A stretch of DNA of 64,000 bases from Lacipirellulaceae bacterium (GTDB lineage: Bacteria > Planctomycetota > Planctomycetia > Pirellulales > Lacipirellulaceae): positions 1,674,001 to 1,738,000 of the forward strand of contig JAVJRG010000005.1 in the NCBI GenBank assembly GCA_040218535.1, given 5' to 3'. Below the pieces are notes generated by a model, which saw only the letters and a program-made list of their open reading frames with translations, did no database searches and was not told where the DNA came from. Below are positions 1-8,061 of this stretch, in pieces (the stretch's first letter is position 1; the number at the start of each line of letters is the position of its first letter). The translations under genes and the position numbers were made by a program.

Positions 1-816
1 TCGTTTGGCCCAGCCATCGGTGGTGTCCTTGCGGAGATTGATTTCCACTTGCTGTTCGGCGTGGATGCCGCGACGACTGCGATTGGTGGGTTGCTACTCT
101 TGTACTTCTTTGGCTTCAAACGACTGGCGAACACGAATGAGACTGCGGAAGAGAAGCCGAAGGTCACTGCTTCGCCGTTGAAGGATCGCACCTTCGTTGC
201 GTTTCTCTTGCTGATCTTTGTCGCTGCGCTGCCATTCTTTCAGTTTTGGTCGACCTACCCGCTATTTCTGAAAGACAACTACGGTTTCAGCAAGCCGATG
301 ATCGGTGCGATGTTCGCCTTCAATACGACGATCATTGTGTTGACGGAAATGATCCTCGTCGACGCTGCCAAGAAGTGGTCACAACTACGGACCATCGGCT
401 GGGGCTGCTTCCTGGCGTGCTTCGGCTTTGGCATTTTGCCCTACGGCGCGTCGATCGGCTTTGCTGTGCTATCGATGTTTATCATCACGGTGGGCGAAAT
501 GCTCTCCCACCCGTTGGCATCAGGCTTCGTGGCGGATCGCAGTCCCGAAGGCGGCGAGGGTCCCTACATGGGTTGGTTCTCGATGGTATTTTCCGTTTGC
601 TTCGTCATCGGGCCAGCATCGGGGGCGACACTCTACGAGCAAGATCCGCGGCTGGTGTGGGCTTGTAGTTTAGTGATTGCGTTCGTGGTGCTACTGGGGT
701 TTCTTGTCCTGGCACGTGTGGCGAAGCCGGAGGTGGCCACGGATGGCGCGGATTTCACGGATGGGGAGGCCCTTATTGGTGGAGGCCTAGCCAGTACGGG
801 TGCTTCTCGCAACTAG
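1..816 (+). CDS. MFS transporter, C-terminal part (5' end outside window)
   Basis: The frame is open from the first base, so this is the 3' part of a longer gene. The visible product has several hydrophobic helices, including segments around residues 15-38, 60-78, 95-115, 130-180 and 195-235 of the visible part, with short basic loops between them, as in the C-terminal half of a 12-helix major facilitator. A central hydrophilic stretch (TNETAEEKPK) fits the cytoplasmic loop between the two halves. The substrate cannot be told from this part; the look is that of peptide/POT- or drug-efflux-like MFS members. It ends in a short polar tail. The next gene starts about 120 bases downstream on the same strand. 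Confidence 0.8.
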   Translation, partial: SFGPAIGGVLAEIDFHLLFGVDAATTAIGGLLLLYFFGFKRLANTNETAEEKPKVTASPLKDRTFVAFLLLIFVAALPFFQFWSTYPLFLKDNYGFSKPMIGAMFAFNTTIIVLTEMILVDAAKKWSQLRTIGWGCFLACFGFGILPYGASIGFAVLSMFIITVGEMLSHPLASGFVADRSPEGGEGPYMGWFSMVFSVCFVIGPASGATLYEQDPRLVWACSLVIAFVVLLGFLVLARVAKPEVATDGADFTDGEALIGGGLASTGASRN

Positions 817-940
817 GAAGGAGCATACGCGATGGAGGAGAGAAGGATTGGGAGCTGCGAACTGTACTCTATACAATATCCATGGGTTGCAGAACGCTTC
901 ACGGTGCACAGTCTGGATAGCTAGACGGATACTTAATGTG

Positions 941-1402
941 ATGAATCACCCAGACGAATGGCTAGAAGACCGAATTAGATTCAAAGCTAAGCAATACAAT
1001 TTGCCGACCCGCCAAACTCGTTTTTTCCACGATTGGCCTGTAAAGGTTCAAGGCTTTATAACTGAGACGATTGCGTCACGCAAAATCGGAACACCTGTAT
1101 TGTTGGCTTACCAATCCAGGGAACTTTGGTCGCTAGTAGGTACACGGATGTTAATTGGTGCTGATCAGGGGCAACTCCAGTGCGTTGGCTACCCCTCGAT
1201 TGAATCAATTGCTTCGCGAGACTACCCGCCTAAGAACTGGATGGAGTTGGGGTTGGCCGAGGCGGGCCGATTAAAAACTTCTTGGAAACACTTACTTGTC
1301 ACTGCAAAGTCAGGGAATGAGTTAGTCTTTTGGGTGCCCCCTGGCCCAGAGGCTTTTTCGCTTTGGAACATCTTACTCATGTTGGCCCGAATGGCTGACT
1401 AG
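941..1402 (+). CDS. small orphan protein, possible PH-like fold
   Basis: A 153-residue protein starting at ATG 941; an open frame reaches back to 800 but overlaps the transporter end and reads like non-coding sequence, so the internal ATG is preferred. No signal peptide or membrane helix is visible. The C-terminal half alternates short hydrophobic strands (WSLVGTRMLIGA, LQCVGY, HLLVTAK, ELVFWV) and ends in a helix (SLWNILLMLARM), which looks like a bacterial PH-type domain; this is a guess from the pattern only. Codon use is visibly more AT-rich (ATA, TTA, AAT) than in the neighbours, suggesting recent acquisition. No function is assigned. Confidence 0.5.
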   Translation: MNHPDEWLEDRIRFKAKQYNLPTRQTRFFHDWPVKVQGFITETIASRKIGTPVLLAYQSRELWSLVGTRMLIGADQGQLQCVGYPSIESIASRDYPPKNWMELGLAEAGRLKTSWKHLLVTAKSGNELVFWVPPGPEAFSLWNILLMLARMAD

Positions 1403-1406
1403 ACGA

Positions 1407-1428
1407 CTTCGCTTCGCGGCTAGCGAAG
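1407..1428. other. hairpin after the small orphan gene
   Basis: A 7-bp perfect stem (CTTCGCT/AGCGAAG) with an 8-base loop begins five bases after the stop codon at 1400-1402. No T-run follows, so it is not a standard intrinsic terminator. The same 226-base gap also holds a distant inverted pair, ACCGACAGTC (1432-1441) and GACTGTCGGT (1590-1599). Confidence 0.35.
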
Positions 1429-1628
1429 GGGACCGACAGTCTACCGATAGAAACTTGGGTACGCTGCAAAATACTGTTCGGTCGATCGCCGGTGTACGCT
1501 ACGCATGGATAGACCGCCCTGATCTCTTGGCTTCGCTCACCGACAATCAGCCGAATGGGACGATAGAGAAAGCAGAGTCAACTGCGGCTGACTGTCGGTG
1601 CTTCCCATTCTTGAATTACAACAGCAGC

Positions 1629-2738
1629 CTAACGAGAATCCAAACCAGATTTCTCGGTTGCTGTCGCTCGGTCGAAATGACATGTTTGTGGAAAATACCG
1701 CTCCACAACCTCATGAAATTCCTCCACCGAATCAATCACCGCCACGTGCTTGCGGAACTCTCGCGCTCCAGGCCGTCCCTGTGCGTAGCAACAGGCGTAT
1801 TTGCGCATGAGGACGGCGGCTTTCTCGGTGCCGAAGCGGTCACACACGAGCCGGAAGTGGTAGAGGAGTAGCTCTTTCTCTTCTTCGAGTGTCGGGTCGA
1901 GAGGGACGGGTAAGCCGCGGACGGCGGCGGCGGCTTGGGCGAAGAGCCACGGTTTGTTTAGCGAAGCACGGGCGATCATCACCCCGTCGACCGGGTAACG
2001 GCGGAAGGCGTCGAGCACCTTCTCCGCGGAGTCGAGATCGCCGTTGCCGATCAGCGGGATACTCTTGAGGTACGGCTTGATCTCAGCAATGCGGTCCCAA
2101 TCCGCGCTGCCACGGAACATGTCAGCAGCGGTTCGGCCATGCACGGTCAACGCGGCAGCTCCGGCACCTTCGACGACTTGGGCGATGTCGTTCGCGTTGA
2201 TCCTGTCGCGCGTGCAGCCGAGGCGTATTTTGGCGGTCACCGGAGTCGGGGCACACGCAGCGACCACTTGCTCGATGATCGCACCCATACGCTCGGGCTG
2301 GCTCAGCAGATAACTGCCGCTGTGCGCTTTTTGAGTCACTTGCCGTACCGGGCAGCCGAAGTTGATGTCGACGACACTCACGCCGTACTCTTCGACCAGC
2401 CGGCGTCCGACTTTGGCGAGTGTTGGCGGGTCGTTATCCCAGATTTGCACGGCGAGCGGACGGGGTTCGTCGGCCACGCCCCACAACCGGTCGGGATGCT
2501 CAGCTTGTTGTTCATCAAGCCACACAAAGCCGCGGGCGTTGACCATCTCCGTGGCGAGAAGCCCTGCGCCGCCGAACTCGCGAACGATTTGGCGGAACGC
2601 ATAGTTGGTGAAGCCCGCCATCGGCGCTTGCAGGATCGGCGGATCGACCTTCAGCGAGCCGATGTAGATCGGATCGACAAGCGGCTGCGGTTGGCTCTCC
2701 GATTCGCGTTCTGGTTTGGCAAGCGTGGCGGGGGTCAT
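1629..2738 (-). CDS. dus: tRNA-dihydrouridine synthase
   Basis: Flavoenzyme that reduces uridines in the tRNA D-loop to dihydrouridine; 369 residues, normal for the family. The TIM-barrel start (ILQAPMAGFTN) is the FMN-binding first strand; the catalytic cysteine lies in NFGCPVRQV, followed by the GSYLL segment. Later come TVHGRTA, the phosphate-binding GNGDL segment and VMIARASLNKPWLF, all typical of Dus proteins. About 25 extra N-terminal residues precede the barrel. The ATG overlaps the stop of the upstream gene by four bases (ATGA), so the two are translationally coupled. Which subgroup (DusA/B/C) it belongs to is not settled, although the GNGD/ARA pattern fits the DusB side. Confidence 0.93.
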   Translation of the reverse strand: MTPATLAKPERESESQPQPLVDPIYIGSLKVDPPILQAPMAGFTNYAFRQIVREFGGAGLLATEMVNARGFVWLDEQQAEHPDRLWGVADEPRPLAVQIWDNDPPTLAKVGRRLVEEYGVSVVDINFGCPVRQVTQKAHSGSYLLSQPERMGAIIEQVVAACAPTPVTAKIRLGCTRDRINANDIAQVVEGAGAAALTVHGRTAADMFRGSADWDRIAEIKPYLKSIPLIGNGDLDSAEKVLDAFRRYPVDGVMIARASLNKPWLFAQAAAAVRGLPVPLDPTLEEEKELLLYHFRLVCDRFGTEKAAVLMRKYACCYAQGRPGAREFRKHVAVIDSVEEFHEVVERYFPQTCHFDRATATEKSGLDSR

Positions 2739-4087
2739 TCTGGACCAAATAGCTCTTCGGCGGTGATCTTCTTGTCTTGCTCCTCCGAGTCGTTAGCGTC
2801 AGCTTCCTCGGTCGGGGAATCTTCGACTTCAGCCTCGTCTGCTTCAGTACTCTTTGCCACGTCGTTTGCGTCTTCGATATCGGACGCACTTTCTGACTCG
2901 GCTGGAGTTGCTTCCTCCGCGGTCGCTTCAGTTGAAGCCTCTTCTTGCTCTGGTAATTCTTCCTCAGCGGTCTCTTCGGCTTCTTCGACATCCTCTTGTT
3001 CTGGTGCCTCTTCTGCCTCTTCGACAATCGGACGACGTGATTCACGACGACCTGGCTGGATGGGTTCGATTGCGGTGGCGGGGAGCACGTTAGAGTCCGC
3101 TCCAGAGAAGACTTCTTCGGCAGTGCCGATGTGCATCGCGACTAATCGGCTCGCGGTGAGTCGCTGAGGGCGAGCGAGTTGCGAGTACTCAGCGATGTCG
3201 TGGTTGTAATCGTAAACGGTCTTCAGGAAAGCCCTGCGAGCGAGCGAGAAAGTTCTGTGAGCGGATAACGGGGCGTCAACACTAACGGCTTGGTTTCCAG
3301 CGGCGGCAAGTTCTTGATAGCCACGTTCGACCGTCGCCGCGTCAGAGAGGACTTGCTGGTAGCGTAGCGGGATTAGTTGATCGAGTGACCTGGCCGTATC
3401 GAAAGAAGGCGCAGCTTCAGAGACTGACTCGGCGAAAATCCGATCGTAGTTCGTTTCGTACGAATCGCATAACGGTAGGTCGGCGGGGATGGGACTTTCG
3501 TAGGAACCCAGCAGCCGCTTCAATCGAGCCTGGGCGAGAACGACGGCTTGCTGAGTCGCAGCGAGGCGGGTCTTCAGGGCCAGCTCTTCGGCCTCGAACG
3601 ACGCCATCGTTATTCCGGCTTGGCGAACGATACTGTCGATCTCGGTCGCTTCACGGGCCGCTAAGTAAAAATCGGCGACGGCGTAGGAGAGATCCCAGTA
3701 GGCAGAGATTCGATCCGTCTGGGCTCGCCGTGTTGAAGCGTCACGAACGACGTCGGCCAAACTGACCGGCTCGCCCGGCAAGGTTACCCCATCAGGAACG
3801 GAACTGAGTTGCTTAAGGAGTATCTCCGCCATCTCTGGCGTTGTGGTCCGGGATCGCGTGGAAGATCGCGGCGGCAGTGGGGCCGGCTGGCTGGCCTTCG
3901 GAGGTTGCTCGAACGCGCGGCGTGCCTGTTCGTCCTGGTCAAGCGTTGGAGGTGGCGTCTGGGGCTCTAAGGAGAGTTGCGTCCCAAGGTCGGTTTCGGC
4001 TCCGGTGCCACCGTACCGATCAGCTTTCGCCATCTGGGAGGATGCGACGAGCAGAAAAACGCACAGCGAGAAGAAAACAGATCGCAT
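2735..4087 (-). CDS. exported TolC/OEP-like coiled-coil protein with acidic tail
   Basis: A 450-residue protein. ATG 4087 was chosen because it opens a clear signal peptide (MRSVFFSLCVFLLVASSQMAKA); the open frame upstream overlaps the kinase gene in another frame. Residues about 100-330 form long helices with two repeats of the outer-membrane-efflux type: AYWDLSYAVADFYLAAREA then ARLKRLLGSYESP, and again around FLKTVYDYNHDIAEY. The last ~100 residues are almost only Glu, Ala, Asp, Ser and Thr. This suggests a periplasmic or outer-membrane protein related to TolC family members but with a disordered acidic extension and no visible efflux partner genes. The stop overlaps the start of dus. Family assignment is inference from helix pattern. 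Confidence 0.6.
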   Translation of the reverse strand: MRSVFFSLCVFLLVASSQMAKADRYGGTGAETDLGTQLSLEPQTPPPTLDQDEQARRAFEQPPKASQPAPLPPRSSTRSRTTTPEMAEILLKQLSSVPDGVTLPGEPVSLADVVRDASTRRAQTDRISAYWDLSYAVADFYLAAREATEIDSIVRQAGITMASFEAEELALKTRLAATQQAVVLAQARLKRLLGSYESPIPADLPLCDSYETNYDRIFAESVSEAAPSFDTARSLDQLIPLRYQQVLSDAATVERGYQELAAAGNQAVSVDAPLSAHRTFSLARRAFLKTVYDYNHDIAEYSQLARPQRLTASRLVAMHIGTAEEVFSGADSNVLPATAIEPIQPGRRESRRPIVEEAEEAPEQEDVEEAEETAEEELPEQEEASTEATAEEATPAESESASDIEDANDVAKSTEADEAEVEDSPTEEADANDSEEQDKKITAEELFGPE

Positions 4088-4241
4088 GACTGTTGCACTC
4101 GAATCGGGATGCAGGTTGGGTTCAACACGTTGCTGAACTGATCCCTTATCATAGCCATAGAAGCAGGCACTTGCGAAGCGAGCCAGCCAAAGGGATGAAA
4201 GATACGAGTGTTTTGATAGGCTGGGCGAGCTAGACCGACCT

Positions 4242-5348
4242 TTAGTCGAGTTCTTCCAGCCAGACACGCAGTTCGTTGTCGTACTCGCTGGCCAAGTCGC
4301 CGATGACGAGCGTGCGCTGGAATTCCGCGAGCCCATCTGGGCCGGTGTTGGCCTCCTCAGCACTTTGGTACCGCAGCAAAGGATCGGGCGCGGTAAGACG
4401 TCGGCAGATAGACATCAGCAAATCGCTGTCAGCAACTTCGTCTGGCAAGATGTCATCGAGCCTTTGAGGCAGCGTCCATTTCGCTTCAAGCAGTTCGCCC
4501 AAACTCTTCAGCCCAGCAAACAACGGTTGCCCGGCGAGCGCCTCTATCAGTACGTACCCAAGGCTAGCCAAGTCAGACTGCTTGGTGAACTCATTCCGCT
4601 CCAGCATCTCCGGTGCTGCGTACTGCGGTGTGCAGGTGCGGTGCTCGGGCATGTTATCGAGGTGCAACGCAGAACCGATATCGACGATCTTGGCCGCACC
4701 GGTTCGTTTGACCATCACGTTGGCAGGTTTCACGTCGCCGTGGATGATGTTCTCGCGATGCAAGGCAGCGAGCGCTCCAAGGCATTGGCGGATGATCGCC
4801 ACCGCGATGCCTGGCTTCAAGCGAGGGCGGATGGTTCCTGACGTGACAACGACGTTGTTGATGTATTTCCAGCGACGTTTGCTTACCCGTTGCTCAACAC
4901 GGGAGAGCATTGCTGGGGTGAGCAACCGTTCGAGGTCGTACCCATCGACCCACTCCATTTCCATCATGCGGATGCCGGAGCGTTCGATAAAGTTTTGAAC
5001 GTCGAGAAGGTTGTCGTGCTGGATTTGGGCAACGCGACACGAAACTTCGCCGATGCGGCCCATGGCATCGTCGTAGTTCTGCTGGCTTACGAAGCGTTCA
5101 GGGGAGAACAGTTTCAGAGCAACGGGCAAAGTAAACCCATCGCAGCCGCGACGGTCGCTCAAGTAAACAACGCCTTGCCCACCAGTACCGAGCAAGCGGC
5201 GGAAGCGCAGGTGCTCCGTCCAGCTCATATTCTGGTGGTCGAGCAGTTTCTCATACCGCTCAAGCAGATCAGACGGGCAACGGTTGGACTCGTCGCCGTC
5301 GAAGGTGATGGTCCGCGTTCCTTGCAGAATTGTCGTCGAGGGGTTCAT
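4242..5348 (-). CDS. Ser/Thr protein kinase, soluble
   Basis: A 368-residue Hanks-type kinase. ATG 5348 is preferred over an in-frame start 41 codons upstream. The kinase domain covers roughly residues 45-320: glycine loop GTGGQG, lysine in VALKLFS, catalytic loop HGDVKPAN, metal-binding DIG in place of DFG, and AAPEM in the activation segment. The HRD arginine is replaced by Gly, which often marks kinases that do not need activation-loop phosphorylation; the Asp, Lys and Asn of the loop are kept, so it is probably active. No membrane helix or sensor domain is seen. It sits 154 bases upstream of the TolC-like gene on the same strand, and 268 bases of non-coding sequence precede it. Confidence 0.88.
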   Translation of the reverse strand: MNPSTTILQGTRTITFDGDESNRCPSDLLERYEKLLDHQNMSWTEHLRFRRLLGTGGQGVVYLSDRRGCDGFTLPVALKLFSPERFVSQQNYDDAMGRIGEVSCRVAQIQHDNLLDVQNFIERSGIRMMEMEWVDGYDLERLLTPAMLSRVEQRVSKRRWKYINNVVVTSGTIRPRLKPGIAVAIIRQCLGALAALHRENIIHGDVKPANVMVKRTGAAKIVDIGSALHLDNMPEHRTCTPQYAAPEMLERNEFTKQSDLASLGYVLIEALAGQPLFAGLKSLGELLEAKWTLPQRLDDILPDEVADSDLLMSICRRLTAPDPLLRYQSAEEANTGPDGLAEFQRTLVIGDLASEYDNELRVWLEELD

Positions 5349-5616
5349 CAGGGTTCCGTTGGGTGGTCTCGCCTCAGCTATCCCATAATCATTCAATTGA
5401 CTTTTGTGGCATTCAATTGGCTTGTGGGAAAACCGCCGGCTTTCGGTCCGTCTAACCATCCTGTCTGGCACCGTGGCACCCCAAACGTGTGGGAACTCAC
5501 CGGAACTGTGCGATAAACAGGTTGATTACCACTACTTCCATAGTAGGCACAAAGTTGCGAAAAGGTCTAGCTTGACTTTCCGCAATCAAGTTCCGATTCC
5601 CGCCTTTAGAGACAAG

Positions 5617-6594
5617 TTAACGCGGATCGAAGCTCGCACCGGGTGCTGGAAAGCCGAGCTTTTTATCGACCAAGTTGATGAGTGGCTCACCGCTACGGAA
5701 TCTGGCGATATTCTCACAAAAAAGCCGTGTCATGTCGTCAATCCGACTCGCCCGCTGGCCGCCCACATGGGGGGTGATAATCAGATTGTCGACAGTCCAG
5801 AGCGAACTGTCCTCTGGCAACGGTTCGACTTCGGTCACATCGATACCGGCTCCCCAAAGGTGACCGGACACTAGGGCTTCGACAAGGTCGTCCTCGACGA
5901 CTAAAGGCCCGCGAGCCACGTTGATGAGCGTCGACTGCTCAGGCATCAGGCTGAGACGTCTCGCATCGATCATCCCGCGTGTTACCTCCGTCAAAGGCGC
6001 GGCCAGAATGAGGATGTCGGATCGCGAGATCATCTCGTCGACCTGATCAGCAGGCAAGATCTCGTCGGCGAACCGGCAGGGTGTCTCCGGGAACCAATCG
6101 GTTGCGAGAATCGTCGTGTCGAAGGCCTTTAACACCTGGGCGAGCAACCGACCGTTCCCCCCCAGCCCAACGATTCCCACGGTGGCACCGAACAGGTCGC
6201 GAGTCGGGCGACGGATGAATTCCTTCTTCTGTTTCGCACGGAAAAACGTCGGCAAATCACGTAACATGCCCGTTAGCAGAGCCATCGTGTGGTCGGCAAC
6301 CTGCTTCGCAAGTACGCCCGAAGCACTGGTAACGGGAATTTCCGTCGGCACAACTTCAGGAACCAAGCAATGGTCGAGCCCCGCTGCAGAGGACTGAATC
6401 CACTGCAATCGCCCAGCAGCAATCGTCTCCTCCCAAGGAACCGGAACTTTGGCATGACCACAATAAATGTCGGCAGTCGGCAATTCCTCCGCGATTCGCT
6501 CCTGACCGGCATCGACAAGTTCTGCTTCAGGCCAAGCTTTTTGGATTTGCTCGAGATGGTGAGATTCGACGGGGTAACAGAGAACGATTCGCAT
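5617..6594 (-). CDS. D-2-hydroxyacid dehydrogenase
   Basis: NAD(P)-dependent oxidoreductase of the D-isomer-specific 2-hydroxyacid dehydrogenase family, 325 residues, normal length. The Rossmann motif GIVGLGGNG is near residue 140; the catalytic Arg is in NVARGPLV, the Glu in DVTEVEPL and the His in TPHVGG, so the Arg-Glu-His set is complete. The substrate cannot be fixed from sequence: glyoxylate/hydroxypyruvate or phosphoglycerate-like acids are possible. No regulatory ACT domain is present, which argues against a full-length SerA. It stands alone, with a divergent 172-base gap to the DoxX-like gene. Confidence 0.9.
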   Translation of the reverse strand: MRIVLCYPVESHHLEQIQKAWPEAELVDAGQERIAEELPTADIYCGHAKVPVPWEETIAAGRLQWIQSSAAGLDHCLVPEVVPTEIPVTSASGVLAKQVADHTMALLTGMLRDLPTFFRAKQKKEFIRRPTRDLFGATVGIVGLGGNGRLLAQVLKAFDTTILATDWFPETPCRFADEILPADQVDEMISRSDILILAAPLTEVTRGMIDARRLSLMPEQSTLINVARGPLVVEDDLVEALVSGHLWGAGIDVTEVEPLPEDSSLWTVDNLIITPHVGGQRASRIDDMTRLFCENIARFRSGEPLINLVDKKLGFPAPGASFDPR

Positions 6595-6766
6595 GAAGTT
6601 GGAGTTTTGTTACGGAGAATCAGAATTTTTGGTGAAAAATGATGCCTGCGTCGGTGGATAGCTAGAGCAGGACGGCACTGGAGTCTCTAAAGACAACAGC
6701 TTAGAATAACTAAATTACAGGCGGCGTGTCAGTCTGAGTTGTTGGCTTCCGTAATGCCTGTTCCGG

Positions 6767-7924
6767 TTGATCCCCTCTACGCTGCGGAGCGAATTCTTGA
6801 GCAAACCGACCGATACGAATCCCGAAACGAAAAGCTCGGCACTCTGCGGACCTGCTGGCTGGTCGACCTGCGCCATCATTTCGTTGGTGCTGCTGCGACT
6901 AGCCATTGGCTGGCACTTCTTTTGCGAGGGGAAAAAGAAGATCAGTTACAACGCCGTCACCGGCGAGCGCGAGATTAATATCCCCTCGGAGATGCTCTTC
7001 GGTCGAGCTGTCGGACCATTTGCCGATTTTTTCAAGAGTCGCCTCCCGGATTTTCATCAATGGGAAGAGCTTTTAGCACAGCCAAGGCAGATTATACCGC
7101 AGTCAGAAGAAGATGTCGCCAAGGCAGTGCGCTGGCAGGCCGTGTACGAACGCGATCGCAAGAAAGCAAACGAGGAAAGGAAGATTTATGAAGCACAGTT
7201 CCCGCCGACAGCTCCCTACAAAGAGTGGGCAGAACAGATTGTCGAGGACTGGCGTGAGATTCAAGCTGAGGTGGTCGCCATCAAAGGTCTGTCCGACGAA
7301 CAGAAGGCTGCTGCCGCAGACGCTCTTCAAAGGCGCCATTTGCAGCTCGCCGACTTCCTTCAGACCGAGTCGCAAGACATCACCGAATGGCAACATGAAC
7401 TCTGGCGGCTTGACCAATGGGAAGAAAAACCCGGGGCGGAAGACATCCCCTTTCGCGAAGAACGAATTGCCCAGAAGCGTGCTGAGACAACTTCCGCCGG
7501 CCGCCGTTGGGTTAATGAAGTCGAGGGAATCCAGCGAGGTCTGTTCCAGGACTGGCGTGTCTTAGTCCCCGCGGCTGAAGACGGGTCTGAGCCCGCTTTG
7601 GTCACGAAGATCAACGCGGAGCTTGAGGATAGCAAGTCACGCAACCTTCGCCGCATGAACTTGCTGGTGACGTGTGTCATCCTGGGAGCCGGCATCCTGT
7701 TGTTGCTCGGGCTGTTTACGCGATTTGCAGCGGCAGCGCTGATCGTGTTCTTGCTGATGGTGATGGCGACGCAACCTCCGTGGGTGGAAGGTGCCAGCCT
7801 GCAATTCTTCTATTACCAACTAGTCGAAGTGGCTGCTTTGGGCGTGCTGATTGCAACTGCCGCGGGACGTTTCGCGGGACTGGATTTCTTCATCAGCAAA
7901 TGTTGCGGCGGGAAGAAAAAATAG
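6767..7924 (+). CDS. DoxX-like membrane protein with a large inserted domain
   Basis: A 385-residue protein. The frame is closed at 6752 (TAA) and the first usable start after it is TTG 6767; no ATG lies ahead of the first membrane helix. Helix 1 covers about residues 35-53 (LVLLRLAIGWHFF), typical of the DoxX first helix; helices 2-4 lie at about 298-316, 320-337 and 350-372, including the family-like LGLFTRFAAA turn. Between helix 1 and helix 2 is a charged, helical insert of about 240 residues rich in Glu, Arg, Lys and Trp. DoxX relatives act in membrane redox or sulfur metabolism; this one is followed by a Tat-exported oxidoreductase, but no direct link can be shown. Confidence 0.7.
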   Translation: MIPSTLRSEFLSKPTDTNPETKSSALCGPAGWSTCAIISLVLLRLAIGWHFFCEGKKKISYNAVTGEREINIPSEMLFGRAVGPFADFFKSRLPDFHQWEELLAQPRQIIPQSEEDVAKAVRWQAVYERDRKKANEERKIYEAQFPPTAPYKEWAEQIVEDWREIQAEVVAIKGLSDEQKAAAADALQRRHLQLADFLQTESQDITEWQHELWRLDQWEEKPGAEDIPFREERIAQKRAETTSAGRRWVNEVEGIQRGLFQDWRVLVPAAEDGSEPALVTKINAELEDSKSRNLRRMNLLVTCVILGAGILLLLGLFTRFAAAALIVFLLMVMATQPPWVEGASLQFFYYQLVEVAALGVLIATAAGRFAGLDFFISKCCGGKKK

Positions 7925-7990
7925 CTGTCAGCTCTCAGCCGTCAGCTTTCAGCATCGACAGTTCAAGCTGATAGCTGACCGCTGAGAGCT
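7922..7990. repeat. imperfect palindrome built from TCAGC units
   Basis: Arms 7930-7954 and 7966-7990 pair at 22 of 25 positions around an 11-base loop. Each arm consists of short near-repeats of the form NTCAGCN. The stop codon of the DoxX-like gene (TAG, 7922-7924) abuts the element and looks like part of its TAGCT edge. It may act as an RNA stem-loop protecting or ending the upstream transcript. Confidence 0.75.
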
Positions 7991-8061
7991 ATGAGAAGAA
8001 ATGAAATGATCGATAAGGCTCACACGGCCATTAACCTAACTAAATCATAGCGGATACGAAA

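Noticed and set aside
2139-3167. Plus-strand open frame of 342 codons across dus and the TolC-like gene
   Set aside because: It runs opposite two well-supported genes and its Ser-rich end is just the complement of the acidic tail.
6739-6978. ATG-started frame ahead of the DoxX-like gene, suggesting a frameshift
   Set aside because: Its translation is not protein-like and the DoxX-like frame has a usable TTG start at 6767 with the first helix intact.
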